NCBI RefSeq assembly: GCF_000190755.2
Contig: NZ_JH109152.1
Location: 248,001 to 312,000, forward strand
Source: Methylobacter tundripaludum SV96
Lineage (GTDB): Bacteria > Pseudomonadota > Gammaproteobacteria > Methylococcales > Methylomonadaceae
Length of the DNA: 64,000 nt
Reading direction: 5' to 3'
Part shown: positions 19,095 to 27,830 of the stretch, piece by piece
Position numbering within the stretch: position 1 is the stretch's first letter
How the letters are laid out: the number at the start of each line of letters is the position of its first letter
Translations under genes and position numbers: made by a program
Notes under the pieces: model-generated
What the model saw: the letters and a program-made list of their open reading frames with translations, nothing else
Told to the model about the DNA's origin: nothing
Databases searched by the model: none

Positions 19095-19691
19095 CTACAG
19101 CCTCAATGAATCCAGCAGATGCCGCAAATCGTTCGCAACCGTTTCAATCGTATCATCCGGCGTTACCAGCAAGCGCGCATGACCTTGCGTATCGAAAATA
19201 TAAACCGCAGCACTGTGAACAATGTCGTCGGAATCCGGTTTTTTAGGACGATAAGCGGCCCGATAACGTTTTGCGAGATTTTCTATTTCGCTGTCGGTGC
19301 CGGTCAAGCCAATCGCATGTCCGCCATCGAAGGCCGTTACATAACGGTGCAAAGCTTGTTGGGTATCGCGACCGGGGTCCAGCGTGACAAATAGAATACG
19401 GGTGCGATTTGCATTAACTCCCAAACGCTGCACTATTTTTGCCAAACGGAACAGGGCGGTCGGGCACTCCGCCTGACAGTTGGTGAAACCGAAAAACAGT
19501 ATGACCAGGTAGCCGTGATAGGTTTGATCGGTTACGGGTTGCCCGGTATCGGATATCAGCGAGAAACGCAGGTCCGGCAGATGACCGGTAATCTCCTGCA
19601 ATTGCCACTGTTTTTCAGGGTTGCAGCCGGTCAACATCAAAACGAGACAAAGAAGTTTCAGGCCTCGTGTCCCGAATAATCCGTTAGGCAT
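19095..19691 (-). CDS. SCO1/SenC family copper chaperone lipoprotein
   Basis: A 198-aa periplasmic thioredoxin-fold protein that delivers copper to CuA of oxidase subunit II. It has a lipobox (LMLTGC, Cys near 23), the copper-binding CxxxC in FTNCQAECP, a TLDPGRDT motif and the distal His in DIVHSAAVYIFD. Immediately upstream of ctaG in a two-gene unit, consistent with biogenesis of the caa3-like oxidase encoded convergently. Confidence 0.92.
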   Translation of the reverse strand: MPNGLFGTRGLKLLCLVLMLTGCNPEKQWQLQEITGHLPDLRFSLISDTGQPVTDQTYHGYLVILFFGFTNCQAECPTALFRLAKIVQRLGVNANRTRILFVTLDPGRDTQQALHRYVTAFDGGHAIGLTGTDSEIENLAKRYRAAYRPKKPDSDDIVHSAAVYIFDTQGHARLLVTPDDTIETVANDLRHLLDSLRL

Positions 19692-19732
19692 GTGAGAGGC
19701 TCAATAAAATGACCGATTCAACTCGGCATTAG

Positions 19733-20590
19733 CTATGACTTAAAGCGCCCGGCATCAAAATCCTCAATGGCTTGCCGGATTTCTTCCTTGGTATTCATCA
19801 CAAACGGTCCGTAACCGGCTATCGGTTCGTCAATCGGTTCCCCGTTCATGATCAGCAGCGTGGCCTCTTTGAGCGCGGTCAGGGTAATCGTTTTGCCTAA
19901 GCGTTCGAAAAACGCCAGCTCGGCATCGTTGATCGTTGCAGAATTATTGATTTCTACGCTGCCTTTCAAGGCAAACAGCAGCGTTGTGTAATTTTCTGGG
20001 AAATCAAGCTCAACAGTTTGCCCGGCCAGTAGACGCAGCTCCCATAAGTTAATCGGAGTATAGGTGTTCGCAGGCCCTTTAAGACCTTGATAATATCCTG
20101 CAATCACCCGCACGACACTGCCTTCGTCATCCAGCTTTACCACCGGAATCCGGTCGGAGGTGATGGACTGATAGTGCGGCTCAATCATTTTATATTGGGC
20201 GGGCAGGTTGACCCAAAGCTGTATCGCTTCAAAGGTGCCGCCTTGCCGGGTAAAGGCGGGGGAGTGCATCTCTTCATGCAGAAGACCTTTTGCCGCAGTC
20301 ATCCATTGCACATCGCCGGGGCCGATCAGGCCGCCATGGCCTGCGGTATCATGATGTTCGACTTCACCTTGATAAAGAAGGGTGACGGTTTCAAAACCGC
20401 GATGCGGGTGCATGCCGACGCCTCTGGGTGTCGATGCGGCTGGGAAATCGGCGGGTCCTGCATAGTCCAGCATCAGAAACGGGCTCACTTCGGCGTCCGG
20501 CGTGTTGTAGGAAAACAGCGTGCGTACCGGAAAGCCGTCTCCTACCCAGTGAGAGTCATCGGTGCGGGTGATTCGATGCAATTGTTTCAT
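19733..20590 (-). CDS. Pirin family protein
   Basis: A 285-aa bicupin. The N-terminal pirin motif shows the metal ligands: PHRGFETVTLLYQGEVEHHD (His, His) and GDVQWMTAAKGLLHEEMH (His, Glu). Bacterial pirins have quercetinase-like or regulatory roles, and no specific substrate can be read from sequence. It starts with ATG at 20590 and is probably a separate unit from sco/ctaG (41 bp gap). Confidence 0.88.
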   Translation of the reverse strand: MKQLHRITRTDDSHWVGDGFPVRTLFSYNTPDAEVSPFLMLDYAGPADFPAASTPRGVGMHPHRGFETVTLLYQGEVEHHDTAGHGGLIGPGDVQWMTAAKGLLHEEMHSPAFTRQGGTFEAIQLWVNLPAQYKMIEPHYQSITSDRIPVVKLDDEGSVVRVIAGYYQGLKGPANTYTPINLWELRLLAGQTVELDFPENYTTLLFALKGSVEINNSATINDAELAFFERLGKTITLTALKEATLLIMNGEPIDEPIAGYGPFVMNTKEEIRQAIEDFDAGRFKS

Positions 20591-20818
20591 GGCTTTATTC
20601 CTTATCGTTGTCCAGCAAGATTGGCTGTTCCCTGCCTAGAGACATCCTTCGTAGGCGCGCACGGCACGGCCTACCCACGGAAGATAAATCCGCCTGATCC
20701 GTGTCTGTTTCTCCATGAACTTGACCGTTACAGCTTAGAAAAAACAAAGCCTTTGTACAATATGCAGAAATACCTAGGGGCATTGGCAATGGAATCGTCA
20801 ACTCGCAAGCTAACAGCT
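20591..20818. other. Intergenic region between pirin and pncA genes
   Basis: Divergent promoter region. It contains the short repeat TAGGCGCGCACGGCACGGCC (about 20653-20672). Further on is 'ttgtacaatatgcagaaatacct' (20752-20774, quoted in part), which resembles 'tacaatatgtaggtatacct' near 40717. That similarity extends the relationship between leader-like repeat copies B and C upstream of the core. Confidence 0.4.
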
Positions 20819-20937
20819 GATATAGGTAGCGATACGGATTTTATTGATTGTATTCACATGTTATAAATTTTCAGATGCGGGTATATCGGCATTAAATTAT
20901 CCGTAGCAGGAAACATTTCAATTGTTCTCGCCGATAG
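20819..20937 (+). repeat. Leader-like repeat, copy B (upstream of pncA)
   Basis: Same block order as copy D at 45486-45604: GATATAGGTAG, GATACG, TTATTGATT, TATTCACATGTTATAAAT, TTTTCAGA, GCGG, TATATCGGCATTAAATTA, ACAGGAAA-type and CGCCGATAG. It ends about 60 bp before the pncA start. Confidence 0.7.
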
Positions 20938-20997
20938 TCACCGGGGTGGTGGGGACTAGCCTTTGATGCCCAATCCACAGTGTGAGACGTGCCGCCT

Positions 20998-21603
20998 ATG
21001 ACTAACAAACGAAAAAGCATTGATCAAATCGAGTTAGGCAAAGGCGATGCCTTATTAATCAGCGATATCCAAAATGATTTTCTGCCCGGCGGCAGTCTGG
21101 CTGTGCAGGAGGGGGAACGGATCATACCCGTCTTGAACGGCTATATCGATCGATTCAGCAATCGTCAATTGCCTGTCTTTGCAACCCGCGACTGGCATCC
21201 GGCCAACCATTGCTCGTTTATCCGGCAAGGCGGTCCTTGGCCGGAACACTGCATCGCCGGTTCTAAAGGAGCAGAATTCGCAGCCGATTTGCATCTTCCT
21301 GTCTCTGTTTACATCATTTCCAAAGGCACGGATGTCGAACGGGAAGGCTATTCAAGTTTCTCAAACCGGACCTTCAAGGCGCAACTGGATAATGCGGGTA
21401 TCCGCCGTTTGTTCATCGGCGGACTGGCTACCGATTATTGCGTTTTAAATACGGTGCGCGATGCACTGAACTTCCATTTCAAAGTATTTTTATTGATAGA
21501 TGCGATACGCGCCGTTAATGTTCAGAAGCAAGATGGCGAAAACGCAATCAACGAAATGATTGAAAAGGGTGCGATACCTATTACCTTGAGCATGATCGGA
21601 TAA
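20998..21603 (+). CDS. pncA: Nicotinamidase
   Basis: Hydrolyses nicotinamide to nicotinate in NAD salvage; isochorismatase-like fold, 201 aa. The catalytic triad is visible: Asp23 in ISDIQNDFLP, Lys109 in ISKGTD, Cys148 in GGLATDYCVL. Metal ligands lie in ATRDWHPANH (Asp65, His67, His71). The ATG at 20998 is preferred over an in-frame GTG at 20989 because GTGAG at 20982-20986 is spaced properly for the ATG. Its stop overlaps the start of pncB (TAATG). Confidence 0.93.
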   Translation: MTNKRKSIDQIELGKGDALLISDIQNDFLPGGSLAVQEGERIIPVLNGYIDRFSNRQLPVFATRDWHPANHCSFIRQGGPWPEHCIAGSKGAEFAADLHLPVSVYIISKGTDVEREGYSSFSNRTFKAQLDNAGIRRLFIGGLATDYCVLNTVRDALNFHFKVFLLIDAIRAVNVQKQDGENAINEMIEKGAIPITLSMIG

Positions 21604-22934
21604 TGCCTGACAGCGCCTTGCTTACCGACCTTTACCAGCTAACCATGTTGCAGGGCTATTACGAACAGAACATGGAAGAGCTTGCCGTATTCGAGTTTTT
21701 TGTCAGGAAACTGCCTGAAACCCGGGGCTATTTGGTCGCGGCAGGTCTGGCCCAGGTTTTGATTTATCTGGAGCAATTGCGATTTTCTTCGGATGAGATT
21801 GAATGGCTGGCCAGTACCGGGCAATTCAAGCTGTCCATGCTTGATCGACTGAAGACATTAAAGTTTACCGGCGACGTCCATGCGATGCCTGAAGGTACGG
21901 TATTTTTCCCGAACGAACCGATATTGCGCATCACCGCGCCGCTGCCCGAAGCACAATTGGTTGAAAGCAGGATCATCAATCTATTGCATTTCCAGACCTT
22001 GATCGCCTCTAAAGCCGCGCGCTCGGTATTGATTGCGCCGGATAAGCTGCTGGTCGATTTCGGCATGCGCCGGGCGCACGGCAGCGAAGCCGCGCTGTTG
22101 GCAGCTCGGGCAAGTTATCTCGCGGGTTTCACGGGTTCAGCGACGGTGGCTGCCGGGATGCATTTTGGCATTCCCATTTTCGGCACGATGGCGCATTCTT
22201 TTATCCAAGCATACAGTTCAGAGAGCCAAGCCTTTGCCGATTTTGCCAAGGCCAATCCCGATAATGTCGTGTTTTTGGTCGACACCTACGATACCGAAGC
22301 CGGTGCGCAAAAAGTAGTCGATCTGGCGGCCGCATTGCATGCGCAAGGTATAAAAATCAAAGGTGTTCGCATAGACAGCGGCGATTTGGCCGATCATGCC
22401 CGGAAAGTCAGGACAATTCTTGACCGCGGCGGCCTTAACGATGCAACCCTCTTTGCCAGCGGCAATATCGATGAACATAAACTTGCAGAATTGATCGCTG
22501 AGCAAGCCCCGATTGACGGCTTCGGCATCGGTACGCGGTTGGATACCTCAGCCGATGCCCCTTATCTCGACTGCGCCTATAAATTGCAGGAATATGCCGG
22601 AATTGCCCGGCGCAAGCGTTCGGAAGGCAAAGCGACCTGGCCCGGACGCAAACAGGTTTATCGTAACTATGATAACGGCATTATATCCGGCGATACCGTA
22701 ACCGTTGACAATGCGCCTTGCGCAGGCCAACCGTTACTGCAACTGGTTATGCAAGGCGGAAAGACTGTAGTAGGGCAGCCTACGCTTGTCGAGGCCAGGG
22801 AATATGCTCGATGCCAATTGAATAGTTTGCCAATGTCATTGCGCCAATTGAGTAATACCCTGGAATACCCGGTAATCATTTCTGCCGAACTGCAAGTGCT
22901 GGCGAAAACAGTGGATGAACGAAACACAGGCTGA
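21603..22934 (+). CDS. pncB: Nicotinate phosphoribosyltransferase
   Basis: Converts nicotinate and PRPP to nicotinate mononucleotide. The 443-aa length and motifs fit the family: N-terminal LLTDLYQLTMLQGYYE, FEFFVRKLP, FGMRRAHGSEAALLAARASYLAGFTGSATVAAG (quoted in parts at about 152-184), GTMAHSFIQ, VDTYDTEAGAQK and GVRIDSGDLADHA. The start codon overlaps the pncA stop, so the two salvage enzymes are translationally coupled. A leader-like repeat lies ahead of the pair. Confidence 0.95.
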   Translation: MPDSALLTDLYQLTMLQGYYEQNMEELAVFEFFVRKLPETRGYLVAAGLAQVLIYLEQLRFSSDEIEWLASTGQFKLSMLDRLKTLKFTGDVHAMPEGTVFFPNEPILRITAPLPEAQLVESRIINLLHFQTLIASKAARSVLIAPDKLLVDFGMRRAHGSEAALLAARASYLAGFTGSATVAAGMHFGIPIFGTMAHSFIQAYSSESQAFADFAKANPDNVVFLVDTYDTEAGAQKVVDLAAALHAQGIKIKGVRIDSGDLADHARKVRTILDRGGLNDATLFASGNIDEHKLAELIAEQAPIDGFGIGTRLDTSADAPYLDCAYKLQEYAGIARRKRSEGKATWPGRKQVYRNYDNGIISGDTVTVDNAPCAGQPLLQLVMQGGKTVVGQPTLVEAREYARCQLNSLPMSLRQLSNTLEYPVIISAELQVLAKTVDERNTG

Positions 22935-22974
22935 AAGCCCTTATGGTGTTTTGATGTCAGGCTCAAAATATTTG

Positions 22975-23430
22975 CTGATGTTACGCACAGATAGTTTTTG
23001 TCCTGTTTGTCGCGCTGCATGGATGTAGTGCGTAGGATGCACTCAACTCGCGGCGCAGCGCGCCTTTAACTGCATTCCTACGCAGCGCGTGGGAATGAGA
23101 AAAAACGAAGAAAACCGGCCGTTGGTAGGAACCCAATCCCGTATGCCGCGCCGAGTACCGGAGCTTTCACCGGGAACAGCCCGAAGGGGCGCTGCAAGGA
23201 TGCAGCGCGTTGCCAGAGGGCCAGGGATGGCCCTTCTGGCAACCCCCGGTGAAAGCGAGGAACGCAGGAAGCAAGCGGCAACCGGGTCGCCTTTTCTTTG
23301 GTTACTTTCTTTTGGCGAAGCAAAAGAAAGTAACTCGCCTTCGGGTGCGAGAACCCGATTCAAATAACCGTCGCGCTAGCGACACCTTAACGTTAAATCA
23401 GTATAAATTCGACTAACTGCTTAACATCAG
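22975..23430. repeat. MITE-like element with CTGATGTTACGCA ends
   Basis: CTGATGTTACGCA (22975-22987) and TGCTTAACATCAG (23418-23430) are near-perfect terminal inverted repeats. Inside are a 'gcgcgccttt..cctacgcagcgcg' segment and, at about 23290-23417, the repeat containing TTTTCTTTGGTTACTTTC, AAAGAAAGTAACTCGCC, GTCGCGCTAGCGACACC and 'cgactaa', which recurs at 43919-44168. Short reading frames here are repeat-derived and not genes. Confidence 0.6.
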
Positions 23431-23616
23431 ATATTTGCTCGGATTGGACCTGATACTGACGGTATCAGTTCGGCCAGAAAAGAGACAGTCGCGACCAGCA
23501 GCTACCGGGCAACGAAATAACTGTTTCAATTCGCCGTTTCCGTGCGTTCAGCCAATAGCTTATAATTTCGAGCCATGATCATAATTGCGAACACTGCCTT
23601 TAAGCGAAGGATTTCC

Positions 23617-24666
23617 ATGCAAGTCAGAATGAACGAAAAACGCCTATTTCCTTTTGCCGGTACGATGATTTTTACCCTCGTGGCCATTGTCGGATTCGCC
23701 TATGTTAAGTGGATGCCCTATTACGCTAAGGCCTTCCTCGCCCAGAGTCATCATTTCATAGGCGATTCGATTCTTTCGGGGAATTCCGTCTCTGCTCCGC
23801 CTGTATCATGGAACTCGGCTGTGGACTACGCCATAGCCTATAGCAAAGCAATCTGGAAGGCGCTTCTTCTAGGACTGATTCTGGGTTCCGGCATCAAGGT
23901 GCTTCTGCCGACTCAGTGGGTGAGCGCGGCGCTTGGTAGGCTAGGCTTCAAGAGCGTCGCACTAGGTAGCCTTTTTGCCATTCCCTGCATGATGTGTACC
24001 TGTTGCGCAGCCCCCGTGGCTGCCGGCATGCGCCAAAGCCGCGCATCGGTTGGTAGTGTAGTGTCCTGGTGGATATCAAACCCGGTGCTGAATCCTGCGA
24101 CTCTGATATTCATGGGGTTCGTGCTGGGGTGGGGGTGGACTCTGTTCAGGGTTGTGTTAGGCATTGCAATGGTGTTTGGGGTTGCTTATTTAGCAGAGCG
24201 TTATGGCGACCAGCGTGAAGCTGTTTCGCTCGAACAGGGTTTACCGCCTGAGGCTGAGGCCTTAAAAGGCAACATTCTGACACTCTGGGGCCGGGAATTC
24301 ATGGCCCTCGCGATCAAACTCTTACCCGAGTATCTTATTCTCGTACTTCTGCTTGGAGCCGCACGGGCTTGGCTTTTCCCGGTGCTTGGCGCTCATGATG
24401 GGATATTCTGGATCGTTGCAATGGCGGTAGCCGGTACACTGTTCGTGATACCCACTGCTGGAGAGGTACCCATTGTGCAGGCAATGCTCGCTTTGGGGTT
24501 GGGCGCGGGCCCTGCTGGGGCGCTCATTATGACGCTGCCGGCTGTTAGCCTGCCTTCGCTGGCCATGCTCAGCCGCATCTTTAGTTTGCGGACCCGTCTC
24601 GTGATTGTGGTCGGCGTTGTGCTTTCAGGCATTGCCGGCGGACTTATAGCGATGATCGCATTTTAA
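23617..24666 (+). CDS. Cysteine-rich membrane permease (DUF318/ArsP-like)
   Basis: A 349-aa polytopic protein, about eight helices, of the permease family that includes ArsP. After the second helix comes AIPCMMCTCCAAPVAAGMRQ, with four Cys in a membrane hairpin, then SWWISNPVLNPATLIFMGF. This pattern repeats in weaker form at TAGEVPIVQAMLALGLGAGP in the second half, as expected for an internal two-fold repeat. Transport of a soft metal or organoarsenical is conceivable but unproven. The ATG at 23617 is chosen for its GAAGG site at 23606-23610; upstream in-frame ATG 23575 lacks one. Confidence 0.78.
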   Translation: MQVRMNEKRLFPFAGTMIFTLVAIVGFAYVKWMPYYAKAFLAQSHHFIGDSILSGNSVSAPPVSWNSAVDYAIAYSKAIWKALLLGLILGSGIKVLLPTQWVSAALGRLGFKSVALGSLFAIPCMMCTCCAAPVAAGMRQSRASVGSVVSWWISNPVLNPATLIFMGFVLGWGWTLFRVVLGIAMVFGVAYLAERYGDQREAVSLEQGLPPEAEALKGNILTLWGREFMALAIKLLPEYLILVLLLGAARAWLFPVLGAHDGIFWIVAMAVAGTLFVIPTAGEVPIVQAMLALGLGAGPAGALIMTLPAVSLPSLAMLSRIFSLRTRLVIVVGVVLSGIAGGLIAMIAF

Positions 24667-24816
24667 CGTGAAAGAACCCTCAGACTTAACAACGCAATTT
24701 CCGCGTGGCCGTCGTGGGTCGAGTGCCGAATGTCGCGAATAGCAGCAATGTGCCATGAGCGGCCAGTCGATCTTAATTTTTGAATGACCGGTTTAACACC
24801 TTTAGGGGCCGTAGTC

Positions 24817-24843
24817 AGCTATAGTAAGAAACTAACTATAGCT
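24817..24843. terminator. Perfect 9-bp inverted repeat between convergent genes
   Basis: AGCTATAGT (24817-24825) and ACTATAGCT (24835-24843) surround a 9-base loop, lying between the 3' ends of the permease and the HD-GHKL gene. No T-run follows directly, so termination is only inferred from position. Confidence 0.35.
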
Positions 24844-24934
24844 CTTACCGAATACATCTAGGTGTATAATGGCCTATGTTATTCAATATGTTAGAATTTT
24901 AGCTCTGTACATAGAGAAAAAGACATCCATTTAT

Positions 24935-27523
24935 TTATGAGGCAGTTAACCGCCACTTGTAAAGTGGTGTTCCAAAAATGGTTCTACCGACAGGCTGCCC
25001 ATGATCGATGGAAATACAACAACCATTGGCCTCCACGTAATCAGAGACACATTTCAGGAATGTGTATTCTGGCTCATTAGCTGGACTGTCTCTTCTAAGT
25101 ACATAAAATGTCCCAGAGTTTTCCAATGGTATGAAAGTTGGACCTTCTTGATCGTAAGGAAGATTGTCGTAGTGACGACAATACTCCCACCCCCCCTCAT
25201 GGGAGGCAAACAGATATATGCCTGTCCTTTTAAGGATGGCTAAAATCTCATCCATAGAGACAATTTGCACTTGGTGCTGTGCATTACCTATAGGAACCAA
25301 AAGTGAAGTATGGAAAATTCTGGTCGGATTTATTCCCATGTCGGAGAATGATCGGGTTGCCTTCTCAAGCTCCTCCTTCGGTGCGTTCTCTTTAATCAAA
25401 ATGTCCATCTGCTCATTTGCCCAAACATCAAGCTCATCCGCCGTTGCCCGTGGTTTCGGACCTTGATCCCGTTTGGCGGACTGAGGATCGTAATCCATAT
25501 AGCCTAAAAAATATGAATTTCTGCCACTCTCCAATCCGCCAATCGTCGTAACAGACAATGCAACATTATTTTGGAATGTCGAGTTAATTGCTGCATATCC
25601 AAGAATTTCCTTTCCACGTCTCACTGCACGTAGTCTTGTATCGTATTTTGAAATAATTTCTTCAGGCAGTGCTCCATGGACAACGTATCTAGAATAGTAA
25701 ATATCTCTAAGCCACCGTCCCATATCGCCGGTCCTAGTTATCTCCGCAACCGAATGATGAATTGTGGATTCATTGTTATGGGATATGTTTACGTTCACAT
25801 CCAGACCACAAACAAGGACTGAGATGTAACTGTTGAAATCTATAGGTATTTTATCTTGATGGCCTGTGATCCCGCCAACAGATATCGTCCCATTTTCATT
25901 GATCAGTCCATCTTCAAGAATTAAACTTACTCGTGTAGATTCCCTTGCGCCGAGACATGGAGTTGAACTAACCAATGTTGGGCGTAATGTTAGTCCCTTG
26001 GGAAATAGTAGACGGTTAACTGCGTCAAGCCCTGCATCATAACGACGGGCCGCTACTTCAACGCTTTTCGCGGCCATGAATACAGAAAAGAAACCAATTC
26101 CAAATCGCCCAGCTGATTGAAATTTTGAAGAGCGTAATCCTGGGAATTCATCTTGAACAATATTCCCTGACCAAAAGGAGCTCCCAAAATCTAATAGTGC
26201 GCCAGTGAGTACGCCCATAGACATACCAACCCCATCATCGATAATATCAATTTTCCAGTTGCCATTAAATTGACTCAGGCGGACTGAGATTTCGCCAACA
26301 TACCCTTCATCAATAAATCGACGTGCGACTACAGCATCTCGACTATTCTGAAGCATCTCCCGAATAACTATTTTTAACTTATCGCAACCCGCACCATATA
26401 ATTGTTCGCCCCCAAGACGTTCGATCAGTCGTTGCATGTCGCTAACATGGACAGACACAGAGCATGGCATCCATCCAGTTACGCGTATGTGTTTAGACGC
26501 ATTAGCAGGATTATCGACACCTTCAACATGCTGCATTTTAAATAGTGGCGATTTGCTGCTAGTGCCGAGTCTAGAGCTAAGTAATTGGTTTGAGTTTTGA
26601 AGTTCCCGCTGAACGAGACAAATCGCGTCATAAGCAACCCACCACGCATCAGCTTCATCGATTGGAAAGGCCGAACAAGATGTGAAAAGCAAAGTGCGGT
26701 TTTCTGGGTCGGAATGGGATGGCCCTACTTGCGATAAACGATTTTGTGCTTGCCAATGCTGAAGCGAAACACCGTGTCGGCGTACAAGTGCGTACAAAAA
26801 ATCCGGCGCCCGACGACTATCGATATGGGCAGCATCTGCACATCTAAGCAAGCAGGCTATTTTTATTGGGTCTACCACCCAAGAAGACGGGAAGTTTCCT
26901 GGGGCATTTAGCTGACCCGGAAGAGATGTAAGAAGTTTTTCAATGTCCCAGTGATGGCTTGAAGCTATGAGTCCAATTATCTCTCCAAAATTGCTTCTAA
27001 GGTTGGTGTCATCTATAAGAAAAATATCGTGATCGTTTGGCGTTTTCCAGCCAATTTTAGCGAGATCAGCGGCCCGCGCACTATGAAAACGTCGGATCGT
27101 CACAAAATCCGCAGCTTTCAAGCATTCATCATTTTCAGCATCTGGGTATTTTTTCAATTCCGTAGCATAGGCATCTTGCCAATATACGTTCTCCCGAATT
27201 CCCTTCAGTCCATTTTCATATGCTTCAAAGCATAGCGCCGCATCATGCAGCAATACTGCGCCTCCGAAAACAAATGCCTCCAATGGATTAAGCGGATAGT
27301 CATCTCCAGCAATAAGATCAGCAACGCCCCAAAGTGCATCCAGATGAGAGATATCATGAATGGTAAGTTCTGGCAAATCGGATGAAATCCTTGATACCAA
27401 TTGGGATGCGCGTTCTCGGAAAGTACAGAAACTCGTTTTTAGGCGTTCATATTCTCGAACATTTTCACTGTTCTGTGCACCCAGCGAGCGTTTCCAAAGC
27501 CCTGTGTTTTCAATTTCTTTCAT
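24935..27523 (-). CDS. HD-domain/GHKL (HSP90-like) ATPase protein, candidate conflict-system gene
   Basis: An 862-aa two-module protein. The N-terminal module has HD-type metal-site residues: HDISH (His56, Asp57, His60), LLHDAAL (His93, Asp94), SSHHWD and a distal RCADAAHID. The second module is a GHKL ATPase: Bergerat N-box REMLQNSRDAV (Glu389, Asn393, Asp396), G1 box DDGVGM (429-434) and G2 box GRFGIGFFSVF (472 on), then a large C-terminal region without recognised motifs. The ATG at 27523 follows GGGATGGAAGA; a TTG 33 bp upstream is less likely. Base composition looks more AT-rich than its neighbours, and a recombinase/IS91 block lies upstream, suggesting acquisition. Function is unknown. 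Confidence 0.75.
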   Translation of the reverse strand: MKEIENTGLWKRSLGAQNSENVREYERLKTSFCTFRERASQLVSRISSDLPELTIHDISHLDALWGVADLIAGDDYPLNPLEAFVFGGAVLLHDAALCFEAYENGLKGIRENVYWQDAYATELKKYPDAENDECLKAADFVTIRRFHSARAADLAKIGWKTPNDHDIFLIDDTNLRSNFGEIIGLIASSHHWDIEKLLTSLPGQLNAPGNFPSSWVVDPIKIACLLRCADAAHIDSRRAPDFLYALVRRHGVSLQHWQAQNRLSQVGPSHSDPENRTLLFTSCSAFPIDEADAWWVAYDAICLVQRELQNSNQLLSSRLGTSSKSPLFKMQHVEGVDNPANASKHIRVTGWMPCSVSVHVSDMQRLIERLGGEQLYGAGCDKLKIVIREMLQNSRDAVVARRFIDEGYVGEISVRLSQFNGNWKIDIIDDGVGMSMGVLTGALLDFGSSFWSGNIVQDEFPGLRSSKFQSAGRFGIGFFSVFMAAKSVEVAARRYDAGLDAVNRLLFPKGLTLRPTLVSSTPCLGARESTRVSLILEDGLINENGTISVGGITGHQDKIPIDFNSYISVLVCGLDVNVNISHNNESTIHHSVAEITRTGDMGRWLRDIYYSRYVVHGALPEEIISKYDTRLRAVRRGKEILGYAAINSTFQNNVALSVTTIGGLESGRNSYFLGYMDYDPQSAKRDQGPKPRATADELDVWANEQMDILIKENAPKEELEKATRSFSDMGINPTRIFHTSLLVPIGNAQHQVQIVSMDEILAILKRTGIYLFASHEGGWEYCRHYDNLPYDQEGPTFIPLENSGTFYVLRRDSPANEPEYTFLKCVSDYVEANGCCISIDHGQPVGRTIFGTPLYKWRLTAS

Positions 27524-27830
27524 TCTTCCATCCCTTGGTGCGGCCAAACTTGACAATATTTCATGCTACCAGCTTTTCCTTCTGTTGAGGGCCGTAGGCT
27601 GGGTTTCATTATCATTCAACTCAGGCACGTCTACAAGCCTAACGTCGGCTTATTTTCCATTTTTGGTCATTGGAAAAATTAAATCGATTGTCGTTTTTGT
27701 GTCGAAGGACTAAACCGCTCACGCGGTATTGAGGCTGCGATCATAAGCCTGGGGGTGGTTGAAAGAGCGTGACATTTTCCTATGTTAAGGAATGAGGCAA
27801 TCCGCCTTGTTTCAAGATAGGAGCAGTGTC

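Noticed and set aside
23043-23367. Several 80-106-codon frames on both strands
   Set aside because: They fall inside the MITE-like element and its internal repeat and resemble no protein family; a repeat explanation is sufficient.
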